DNA of 64,000 bases, from positions 748,801 through 812,800 of the forward strand of contig RPFO01000111.1 in the NCBI GenBank assembly GCA_009746045.1, written 5' to 3'. Origin of the DNA: Mesostigma viride. Its lineage: Eukaryota > Streptophyta > Mesostigmatophyceae > Mesostigmatales > Mesostigmataceae. The translations under genes were made by a program, and so were the position numbers. Under the pieces are notes generated by a model, which saw only the letters and a list, made by a program, of their open reading frames with translations, was not told the DNA's origin and searched no databases. Within the stretch, counting starts at the first letter, position 1; the number at the start of each line of letters is the position of its first letter. Below are positions 11,201 to 23,200 of the stretch, piece by piece.

Positions 11201-14200
11201 GCGCGCAGGAAGCCGCCTGAATGGGGACGATTTGCCTAGGCAAACAGCACGGTTGCAGGGGTTGAGTGGCAACCTTGAGCCAGGGGTATGGACAGGGGCG
11301 GCTTTGAGAGATGCTGCCATGTTTTGTGGCGCAGAGCGTTCTAGACAGGCACAAGTTCATGGCAATGGCTCACTGACAAGGTTTGCCGCGTGGGACCTCA
11401 TGCTGTAGCGTGCGCGAAACTTTGGATGCACTGCTGCTGGGTGGATATCCTGGCACTTTTCTGTGTTTGCCTGGCCTCATCCCGCGTGGGGGGGGTGTCG
11501 CCGTAACATGCGTCTCATTGCAGACCTGACACAACTTGGTCTTTCGTGGTGCCTCGCGCCATTCCCTGCTACATAGCTCTATGTCCTGAATCTGGGCTTT
11601 AAGCCCGGAAGTTCAAGGCCAGTAGGCTGAGTCATCTCTCCTCTCACGTGTTCTTGCTGACAAGCCCGATGAGTCGGACCTGTCAGCTTTCTCAGTCTGT
11701 ATTCCCACGACCTTTGGCTTTATAGAACCGTCCGTGATGTAACGGCCGCCTGCTCTGCGTTCCGCTCTCCGCCTGCCCCTCCCCTCTCACCATGCCCGTG
11801 ATGGGCCGACCGCACGGTGTTCCCTTCCCGCATGGGGGCCCTCAGGAGCTTCTGCGGCGTCGCGTGTGGCAGCACAAGCACGCGCAACTGGTGGCCCAGC
11901 GGGCGCGTGTGCATGAGCTGGCGCAGGAACAGCGGCAGGCAGCGCACGAGTACGTGCCACCTGTGGCCGAGGGGCCCGAGGAAGGGGCGCGCGAGGGGGG
12001 TGCGCACAAGGGCCAGGGCGGTGGCATGGACTTCAAGCAATCCTGCTTCCACGATGTGCAGGCGACTGTGCTCCGGCACAAGGGGCCTGCGGCTGCCAGC
12101 GTCGGGGTCGACGCGCCTCCACCCAGCGCGATGGATACGGCGCAGGCGCAGGCGAATCGTCAGCGCGCGGAGCGTGAGGCGGCGCAGGCCGAGGCGCGGC
12201 TACGGGATATGGCGGCCAGGGAGCGGGGGCGGGCGGCCGCGTACCTGCTGCAGGCTGATAAGGTGTGTGGGGGGGGGAAGGTTGAGTTGCAAGGGCCGTG
12301 CCACGTTTACCTGAAGCCTAGGGGGGGCGGCAAGCTGGTTGGGTTGGGGCGAACATCCGGGCGAGCATGTGTGCCTGTTAGCCAGGGCTACAGGTGGTCG
12401 GGGCCAGGTCGCTATGGTTGGCATGTGGGCATGTGTGTGTGTCTGGAGGGTGAGGTGTCCCATTATTCCTTGGGGTCAGCCAAAACAGGATGAAACAGCG
12501 ATAACAAGCTGCCAACATTAGGTTTGCTGCCATGGCTGCCGTGACAAGCACAATTGTAGTATTCACCATTGTGATTCTACACCAACGACCAATGGGAAGG
12601 CAACCTGGATGACGGTGATGGTGCTCACGCCACCCCCACCGCTCTCACCCGCACTGCGCGCTGGTATTGCCGCCCCGCAGGAGTGCGTGGAGCTGGAACG
12701 CGAGCTGCAGCAGCTGCAGGCGCAAGAAGTGGCCGCGCGGCGCGGCGCAGTGGTGGCAGCGCAGGCCGAGCGGGTGCACGCGCTGGCGCCGCCGGCAGTA
12801 GCCCGCAGCGACGGTGGTGATGCGGCGGTCACTGGTGGCGGTGCGCAGGGACCCACCTTGTTTCCTGACCGCGTGCTGCAGCGACAGCTGGCGCAGGTAA
12901 AGCATTTCAGGGATGCAGGGCAGTCCTATGGCTGGTTGGGACCCAACATGATCGCACCTTGTTGCCATGCAGGATATTCCAATTGCATGGTTGGATGGCG
13001 TGTGTGCTTCAACAGGAGGGGGGACATACCCCCCCATTTTCCTAATTGAGCGCGCACACTTTTTTGCCGTCCAGCGCCGTCCGTCACCAGCCAAAGTGAA
13101 AAATCGTGGAGCGCACACCTTTGCCAAATTTGGTCCGTCGGGGCGTTTTGGAGTGCACGTTGGACGTGTGACACGGGGCACTATACGCTAGGGAGGTAGT
13201 CGGCACAGTCAGGACTTGTACCTGACGCCACCAAGATCACTCCTAGTTTCGCCACGTGTCCTAAGAGTTATGACCGTATAAATACCGTAGTACGCATTTG
13301 TGCCGCGTGGGATACAACTAACTAGCTAACTAACTTGTTAATATGTGCGTTAGAACGTCCACGAGTACCTCACTCCGGGATGTAAGCCAAAGCGCCGGAC
13401 CAATACCTAATCTCACAGTGAGCGCGCACCTTTCCTGAAAACCAGGCGCCGAGTGTGTTTGCCGAGCGCACTCCGGTTCTATTTTCCTCGCGCCGTCCTC
13501 AAAAAGCCAACTTGAGCGTACTACTTTTTAATAATGCTGGCGACGGGGCGGTTTTGGAGCTCGCTCCACGTCTGTCAGAGCCCCGTCGGACCAAACTTGG
13601 AGTAGGCAGTTTGCCGTGATGTCCCCCCCCCTGCTTGAACCATCTCTTGCTTGAACTACGGCCGCTGCCATGTTCACCAAGTTAGCTTTCCCCCCATGTC
13701 ATCGCAGAACAAACAGTGACAGTGATGTTCTCAGCAAACTGTTCTCACTTGCGCGCGTGTGTGCAGGCTGCCATGGAGGCCGACTTTGAAAGTGAGTTCC
13801 TCCCGCAAGAGCCCAGCCATCCCGACGCAGACATCCTTTGTGGTGGGGCCGGCGTGGCTGCCAACCCCGCACATGCGGCGCCGGCTGCTTCCCCCAGCGA
13901 GTGGCTTCCGCCCGCTGCCACAGGGGAGGGCGTCGTACTTGCTGATGGTGCCCGCGCACCCGCAGCCAGCAGCGCAGCACCCCGCAACGTGGCAACGGGA
14001 GTGCCCCCCTCGTCCAGCCAACAGGGGATGGCCCGTGAGGCGCTGTCGACCGCGGTGGACTCTGAAACCACGGTGTCGGGGCCGCCACTTTCTGTTGGTG
14101 AGTGCCGCTCAGGGGCTGGAAGTTCGTGGGCGTTTCGGGACATGGATGGTTATCCATCTGCGCCTGCTACTGGAACTGGCCGACGGCACCACCGTTCCAT

Positions 14201-17200
14201 GTTGCACCTGTCTCCCATGCTGCCAGCTGTGGGCGTCTTACCCTCTCCCATAGTTGGCTAAGTGCGCTGGCCGAAGACTCTACTGTTACTTGCTGCCAAG
14301 CTGGGATTTCCTTCCAGGCTGGCATGCACCTCTCTGCTGTAACCTGCCAGTGCGGCACCCTTGCATGTTTCGTGCATTAGGCTAGAGCACCCAGCCGTGA
14401 CCAGCACTTTCAACAAGTCCACCACCATGGGCACAGGACCCACAAACATCCAGAAAGGGGCTTTCAGTGCCTTGTTCAGGCTTATGCCCCACTCCCACCC
14501 ACGATGATGTTTTCAAGGCCCTGGGGGAATTGACTTTGCGGGTAGGTTCAAAACGGTGGTACTGCGGTGTTAGGTGAGATAGGCGGCCTTGTCGTGGCAG
14601 GATGTTTGGGGTGGCGACCTGCTGGTAAACAAAATGAGCAAGGCTTGGCGGTGTTCCTGCTGTGCAGGGGAGGCCCTAATGGAGTCAAAGGGCCCTGAGC
14701 CAGAGTCCAGAGACAGACTTGATGGCATGGTGGTGTATGCACCTGAATTGGAATAGTTGGCCTTGGCCGTGTTGGGTTGGCGCTGCTGCGCATCTTTCGG
14801 GATGGGATATGTTTACCTGCACACGACAGGTAGGAATGGACGCAGCTGGCGGTCATGCAGCCACCAAGTCGCGCTGCCACCGCTACATCTGCGTCTGCAT
14901 TCCCTCTTCATGGTGTGGCCACTAACATGGACACCCTCCCCCAACGGCATCTTGCAGGGGGGACAACCAGCACGGAGGTGGCGATGGCTGCAGCAGCAGC
15001 GGCAACGGCCGCCGTCGCCCGCGGGTTGGATACCAAGGGGAAGGCGGCGGCATCCAGGGGGCCAACGTCCCTGCCAGGCAAGAAGAAAGCGGGTGCAGGG
15101 GACGAGAAACACGGCCAAGGGCCACCCAATGCCAGGCGCCATGTCAAGGACAGTTCTGCAGGCCCCAGGGTGGATGCCAGGGGCGCGCTGGCGGGTCGTC
15201 GAGACGGTAGCTCCAACACACCCTCCGAGGTCTCTCTTCTGCGGCAGCACGTGGCTGCGACCGCCGTGGCAGCCGTTCTGGAGCAGGAGGGTGAGGCGGC
15301 CGACGACGCGTCCGTGGAGGATGAGAGTGAGGGGGGTGGAAGTGAGGGGGGTGGGAGTGAGGGGGATGGGAGTGAGGGCAGCAGCGGCTTTGTTCCCCAC
15401 GAAGGCCACAAGCCTGTGCCCTTGCTCGGACACGCCGATATGCCCCAGGTGGCAGGTGAGCGCTGGCAGGGCACAAGGCCGCAGCAGGCCCGGGGCTCCC
15501 ACCGCACCAGCACGGCCAGCGTGCCGTCCACTCTGGACACCGCAGCGGACACCCTGGGAGACGGAGACATCTCGGATGGGGGCGCCAGCTGGCTGTGGGC
15601 GCCCAGCGTACGTTCGGAGACGCCATCGGCGGACCCCTTCCTCAGCAGCAAGCGCAGCTCCTTTTCGTCCAAGGACAGACTGGCATCTGCAACAGAGGCA
15701 CCCGCCGAGGTGCCGAGTGGCGGTGGGTGGGCACGCGCCCGCCCTATTGCGCAGAGTGAGCCATCGCCCGCACCAGGGCCGGCACGCACGGAGCTGCGAC
15801 CAAGCACAGACGACAGGCAGGGCGTACCGCAAGTGGTGCGGGGGCCATCCGTGGTGGTTGTGGATGGGGCCGGGCCGGGCGGTGAGGGCCGGACCGCAGG
15901 GGGCGCTCCTGCTTCCTCCGGCACCGCCGCGATGTTCGGCGTGCAGGTGCCCCCCCCTCGCTTCATGGGCGACGGCCGCGCGCGCGAGGCCTCACTGACC
16001 GCGGCGCCTTGCGCGAGGATGGAGGGCATGCACGCCATCGCAGAGGAGGACGAGCGTTCCACCCCATCCGTCGTGGCGTCGCCGGCGCCCCGCTCCCAGG
16101 TGGCCCCAGACAGGGCCAGGCCAGGTGTGGCCGCAAGCCAGGATACATACGGCGGGTTTGCGCCCCAGTATCCCACCTTTGGTGCCCCCGACAGCGACGC
16201 CACCGCGGTTCGCAGTGGGGCCACAGGCGACCCACCCGCGGAGGCCCGCTACATGGGGGTGGCGTCGGCGCCGCGGCCGGTGGGGGCGGTCCCCTCCCGC
16301 CTTGATGAGCTGCGGGCACTGCGCGACGAGCTGTTGGGGTGGCAGCCGCCAGCACAGCCAGCACCGCCGTCGCAAGCACCGCGCGACACGTGGCAGGAAC
16401 ATGTGGCGGTGATGGAGGCTGCACACTTGTCGCAGCCATCTCAGGCGCATCCATCCTCATCCCAAACACCAGCGGTGCTGGAGACATCCACACTGCAGGC
16501 AGAGCGGATGGCAGGTGGGGCGAAACCAGGGAAACCACCGCAGGGGGTGGCGGCCCGCACCATCGAGGGCTCGATGGACAGCATGCTGGGTGCGCTGGTG
16601 TCGCAGATCGGCGAGCTGGACCGGCTGATGCTGTCGACCGCAGAGGCAAGCTGGCCGCCAGCACCACCGCCAGCTCCCCAGCCACAGCAGCAGCAGCGGC
16701 AGCGGCAGCAGCTGGTGCGACGAGAGCCTCAGCTATCGCCCCCCATGACAAGGGCAAACGGGCGCCACGGCTCCACGTCGCAACCACAGCACGGTATGGA
16801 GTTATCTTGCTTTGTTACCCTACGGGTGCTGGATGGAGGGATCGCCATCGTTTGCTTAGTGGTGCTGCACAGGTATCTGGCTTCTGATTCTCCCGCTGCT
16901 TCTGGTCCGCAGGGAAAAGCCGCCCTTGAAGCAGAGGTTTTCCTTGTGTCGCACGTCATGACCGGTGTAAAGGGCTACCGTAGCGATCCACCGCGGAGCT
17001 GCCGGACTCTGTCGCCGGCCAAGTCCGTATGGCATCGTGCCCGTTTGTGGAACAGAGGCCTCCCATGGCCGGCTTACCATGCAAGGTAGACCGAACCAAT
17101 GTCGTCGGACCATCTGCGTCATAAGGACTTTTCGACAGAAACACGAGTAATGCCTGCAGATGTTTGCGGTGAGTGGCGGCCACTCATGCCTCTGCTCGTG

Positions 17201-20200
17201 TTCTCTCCCTCCTGCCACTTACTGTGTCTCATCCTGTTTTCCCGTTCCTGGCGATGGTGCACTGGCTGGCTGCATGCGCTCATTATGGCATGCTGTCATG
17301 CCCCAACAGACATGGGCAGCGCGGGTGCATGGCAGCCGGATGCCAGCTGGACAGGGAGCCTCCCGCGCAGCACGGCAAGCACCCAGGCGGATGTGGCCAC
17401 CCCTAACCCGGCAGGCGCCGTGCAGCAAACGGCAGCACAACGGAGCGCAGTGCCCGGTCTGAGCGCCCACGTCAGTACGCCGAGCGAGCAGGCAGCAGGG
17501 GCGCTCTCTTCGTCCCTGGTGAGCGGCTGGTGGGGCCTTATACTTTGTGCCTGGCGATGCTTGGGAGATGTCTGTAGCCACGCTTGACGGGCTTTGCTTC
17601 GGATTTCGCAGCCATCGCGGCTATGTTGCGCGTGCAGTGTTTTTTGTCTAGCCCACTGGGTGAGCGGTGCATGACACGGGCATGGAACCCCGATGTTTGC
17701 TGCACGAGGCGAAGGCGCCACTGATGTTTGCTGCACGATGCGAAGGCGCCACTGGTGTTTGCTGCACGATACGAAGCTGCCACTGATGTTTGCTGCACGA
17801 TGCGAAGGCGCCACTGGTGTTTGCTGCACGATGCGAAGGCGCCACTGATGTTTGCTGCACGATGCGAAGGCGCCACTGGTGTTTGCTGCACGATGCGAAG
17901 GCGCCACTGGTGTTTGCTGCACGATGCGAAGGCACCACTGGTGTTTGCTGCACGAGGCGAAGGCGCCACTGATGTTTGCTGCACGATGCGAAGGCGCCAC
18001 TGATGTTTGCTGCACGATGCGAAGGCGCCACTGGTGTTTGCTGCACGATGCGAAGGCGCCACTGGTGTTTGCTGCACGATGCGAAGGCGCCACTGATGTT
18101 TGCTGCACGATGCGAAGGCGCCACTGATGTTTGCTGCACGATGCGAAGGCGCCACTGATGTTTGCTGCACGATGCGAAGGCGCCACTGGTGTTTGCTGCA
18201 CGATGCGAAGGCGCCACTGATGTTTGCTGCACGATGCGAAGGCGCCACTGATGTTTGCTGCACGATGCGAAGGCGCCACTGATGTTTGCTGCACGATGCG
18301 AAGGCGCCACTGATGTTTGCTGCACGATGCGAAGGCGCCACTGATGTTTGCTGCACGATGCGAAGCTGCCACTGATGTTTGCTGCACGATGCAAAGGCGC
18401 CACTGATGTTTGCTGCACGATGCGAAGGCGCCACTGATGTTTGCTGCACGATGCGAAGGCCCCACTGGTGTTTGCTGCACGATGCGAAGGCGCCACTGAT
18501 GTTTGCTGCACGATGCGAAGGCGCCACTGATGTTTGCTGCACGATGCGAAGGCGCCACTGATGTTTGCTGTACGATGCGAAGCTGCCACTGATGTTTGCT
18601 GCACGATGCGACGCTGCCACTGGTGTTTGCTGCACGATGCGAAGGCGCCACTGGTGTTTGCTGCACGATGCGAAGGCGCCACTGGTGTTTGCTGCACGAT
18701 GCGAAGGCGCCACTGATGTTTGCTGCACGATGCGAAGGCGCCACTGATGTTTGCTGCACGATGCGACGCTGCCACTGGTGTTTGCTGCACGATGCGAAGG
18801 CGCCACTGATGTTTGCTGCACGATGCGAAAGCGCCACTGGTGTTTGCTGCACGATGCGAAGGCGCCACTGGTGTTTGCTGCACGATGCGAAGGCGCCACT
18901 GATGTTTGCTGCACGATGCGAAGGCGCCACTGGTGTTTGCTGCACGATGCGAAGGCGCCACTGATGTTTGCTGCACGATGCGAAGCCGCCACTGATGTTT
19001 GCTGCACGATGCGACGCTGCCACTGATGTTTGCTGCACGATGCGAAGGCGCCACTGATGTTTGCTGCACGATGCGAAGCCGCCACTGATGTTTGCTGCAC
19101 GATGCGACGCTGCCACTGATGTTTGCTGCACAACGCGAAGGCGCCACTGATGTTTGCTGCACGATGCGAAGGCGCCATTGATGTTTGCTGCACGATGCGA
19201 AGCTGCCACTGATGTTTGCTGCACGATGCGAAGGCGCCACTGATGTTTGCTGCACGATGCGAAGGCGCCACTGGTGTTTGCTGCACGATGGGAAGGCGCC
19301 ACTGATGTTTGCTGCACGATGCGAAGGCACCACTGATGTTTGCTGCACGATGCGAAGGCGCCACTGATGTTTGCTGCACGATGCGAAGGCGCCACTGGTG
19401 TTTGCTGCACGATGCGAAGGCGCCACTGATGTTTGCTGCACGATGCGAAGCTGCCACTGATGTTTGCTGCACGATGCGACGCTGCCACTGATGTTTGCTG
19501 CACGATGCGAAGGCGCCACTGATGTTTGCTGCACGATGCGAAGGCGCCACTGATGTTTGCTGCACGATGCGAAGGCGCCACTGGTGTTTGCTGCACGATG
19601 CGAAGGCGCCACTGGTGTTTGCTGCACGATGCGAAGGCGACACTGGTGTTTGCTGCACGATGCGAAGGCGCCACTGATGTTTGCTGCACGATGCGAAGGC
19701 GCCACTGGTGTTTGCTGCACGATGCGAAGGCGCCACTGGTGTTTGCTGCACGATGCGAAGGCGCCACTGATGTTTGCTGCACGATGCGAAGGCGCCACTG
19801 ATGTTTGCTGCAGGATGCGACGCTGCCACTGATGTTTGCTGCACGATACGAAGCTGCCACTGATGTTTGCTGCACGATGCGAAGGCGCCACTGGTGTTTG
19901 CTGCACGATGCGAAGGCGCCACTGGTGTTTGCTGCACGATGCGAAGGCGCCACTGATGTTTGCTGCACGATGCGAAGCCGCCACTGATGTTTGCTGCACG
20001 ATGCGAAGGCGCCACTGATGTTTGCTGCACGATGCGACGCTGCCACTGATGTTTGCTGCACGATGCGAAGGCGCCACTGGTGTTTTCTGCACGATGCGAA
20101 GGCGCCACTGGTGTTTGCTGCACGATGCGAAGGCGCCACTGATGTTTGCTGCACGATGCGAAGGCGCCACTGGTGTTTGCTGCACGATGCGAAGGCGCCA

Positions 20201-23200
20201 CTGATGTTTGCTGCACGATGCGAAGGCGCCACTGGTGTTTGCTGCACGATGCGAAGGCGCCACTGGTGTTTGCTGCACGATGCGAAGGCGCCACTGATGT
20301 TTGCTGCACGATGCGAAGGCGCCACTGATGTTTGCTGCACGATGCGAAGGCGCCACTGGTGTTTGCTGCACGATGCGAAGGCGCCACTGATGTTTGCTGC
20401 ACGATGCGAAGGCGCCACTGATGTTTGCTGCACGATGCGAAGGCGCCACTGATGTTTGCTGCACGATGCGAAGGCCCCACTGGTGTTTGCTGCACGATGC
20501 GAAGGCGCCACTGATGTTTGCTGCACGATGCGAAGGCGCCACTGATGTTTGCTGCACGATGCGAAGGCGCCACTGATGTTTGCTGCACGATGCGAAGGCG
20601 CCTCTGATGTTTGCTGCACGATGCGAAGGCGCCACTGATGTTTGCTGCACGATGCGAAGGCGCCACTGATGTTTGCTGTACGATGCGAAGGCGCCACTGA
20701 TGTTTGCTGCACGATGCGACGCTGCCACTGATGTTTGCTGCACAACGCGAAGGCGCCACTGATGTTTGCTGCACGATGCGAAGGCGCCATTGATGTTTGC
20801 TGCACGATGCGAAGCTGCCACTGATGTTTGCTGCACGATGCGAAGGCGCCACTGATGTTTGCTGCACGAGGCGAAGGCGCCACTGGTGTTTGCTGCACGA
20901 TGCGAAGGCGCCACTGATGTTTGCTGCACGATGCGAAGGCACCACTGATGTTTGCTGCACGATGCGAAGGCGCCACTGATGTTTGCTGCACGATGCGAAG
21001 GCGCCACTGGTGTTTGCTGCACGATGCGAAGGCGCCACTGATGTTTGCTGCACGATGCGAAGCTGCCACTGATGTTTGCTGCACGATGCGACGCTGCCAC
21101 TGATGTTTGCTGCACGATGCGAAGGCGCCACTGATGTTTGCTGCACGATGCGAAGGCGCCACTGATGTTTGCTGCACGATGCGAAGGCGCCACTGGTGTT
21201 TGCTGCACGATGCGAAGGCGCCACTGGTGTTTGCTGCACGATGCGAAGGCGCCACTGGTGTTTGCTGCACGATGCGAAGGCGCCACTGGTGTTTGCTGCA
21301 CGATGCGAAGGCGCCACTGGTGTTTGCTGCACGATGCGAAGGCGCCACTGGTGTTTGCTGCACGATGCGAAGGCGCCACTGATGTTTGCTGCACGATGCG
21401 AAGGCGCCACTGATAATTGCTGCACGATGCGACGCTGCCACTGATGTTTGCTGCACGATACGAAGCTGCCACTGATGTTTGCTGCACGATGCGAAGGCGC
21501 CACTGGTGTTTGCTGCACGATGCGAAGGCGCCACTGGTGTTTGCTGCACGATGCGAAGGCGCCACTGATGTTTGCTGCACGATGCGAAGCCGCCACTGAT
21601 GTTTGCTGCACGATGCGAAGGCGCCACTGATGTTTGCTGCACGATGCGACGCTGCCACTGATGTTTGCTGCACGATGCGAAGGCGCCACTGGTGTTTTCT
21701 GCACGATGCGAAGGCGCCACTGGTGTTTGCTGCACGATGCGAAGGCGCCACTGATGTTTGCTGCACGATGCGAAGGCGCCACTGGTGTTTGCTGCACGAT
21801 GCGAAGGCGCCACTGATGTTTGCTGCACGATGCGAAGGCGCCACTGGTGTTTGCTGCACGATGCGAAGGCGCCACTGGTGTTTGCTGCACGATGCGAAGG
21901 CGCCACTGATGTTTGCTGCACGATGCGAAGGCGCCACTGATGTTTGCTGCACGATGCGAAGGCGCCACTGATGTTTGCTGCACGATGCGAAGGCGCCACT
22001 GATGTTTGCTGCACGATGCGAAGGCGCCACTGATGTTTGCTGCACGATGCGAAGGCGCCACTGATGTTTGCTGCACGATGCGAAGGCGCCACTGGTGTTT
22101 GCTGCACGATGCGAAGGCGCCACTGGTGTTTGCTGCACGATGCGAAGGCGCCACTGATGTTTGCTGCACGATGCGAAGGCGCCACTGATGTTTGCTGCAC
22201 GATGCGAAGGCGCCTCTGATGTTTGCTGCACGATGCGAAGGCGCCACTGATGTTTGCTGCACGATGCGAAGGCGCCACTGATGTTTGCTGTACGATGCGA
22301 AGCTGCCACTGATGTTTGCTGCACGATGCGACGCTGCCACTGGTGTTTGCTGCACGATGCGAAGGCGCCACTGGTGTTTGCTGCACGATGCGAAGGCGCC
22401 ACTGGTGTTTGCTGCACGATGCGAAGGCGCCACTGATGTTTGCTGCACGATGCGAAGCTGCCACTGATGTTTGCTGCACGATGCGACGCTGCCACTGGTG
22501 TTTGCTGCACGATGCGAAGGCGCCACTGATGTTTGCTGCACGATGCGAAAGCGCCACTGGTGTTTGCTGCACGATGCGAAGGCGCCACTGATGTTTGCTG
22601 CACGATGCGAAGCCGCCACTGATGTTTGCTGCACGATGCGACGCTGCCACTGATGTTTGCTGCACGATGCGAAGGCGCCACTGATGTTTGCTGCACGATG
22701 CGAAGGCGCCACTGATGTTTGCTGCACGATGCGAAGGCGCCACTGATGTTTGCTGCACAACGCGAAGGCGCCACTGATGTTTGCTGCACGATGCGAAGGC
22801 GCCATTGATGTTTGCTGCACGATGCGAAGCTGCCACTGATGTTTGCTGCACGATGCGAAGGCGCCACTGGTGTTTGCTGCACGAGGCGAAGGCGCCACTG
22901 GTGTTTGCTGCACGATGCGAAGGCGCCACTGATATTTGCTGCACGATGCGAAGGCGCCACTGATGTTTGCTGCACGATGCGAAGGCGCCACTGATGTTTG
23001 CTGCACGATGCGAAGGCGCCACTGGTGTTTGCTGCACGATGCGAAGGCGCCACTGATGTTTGCTGCACGATGCGAAGGCGCCACTGATGTTTGCTGCACG
23101 ATGCGAAGGCGCCACTGATGTTTGCTGCACGATGCGAAGGCGCCACTGATGTTTGCTGCACGATGCGAAGGCGCCACTGATGTTTGCTGCACGATGCGAA

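Noticed and set aside
14813-16787. Minus-strand ORFs of 270-440 codons opposite exon 8
   Set aside because: GC-rich antisense shadow of the plus-strand exon, which is phase-matched to its neighbours.
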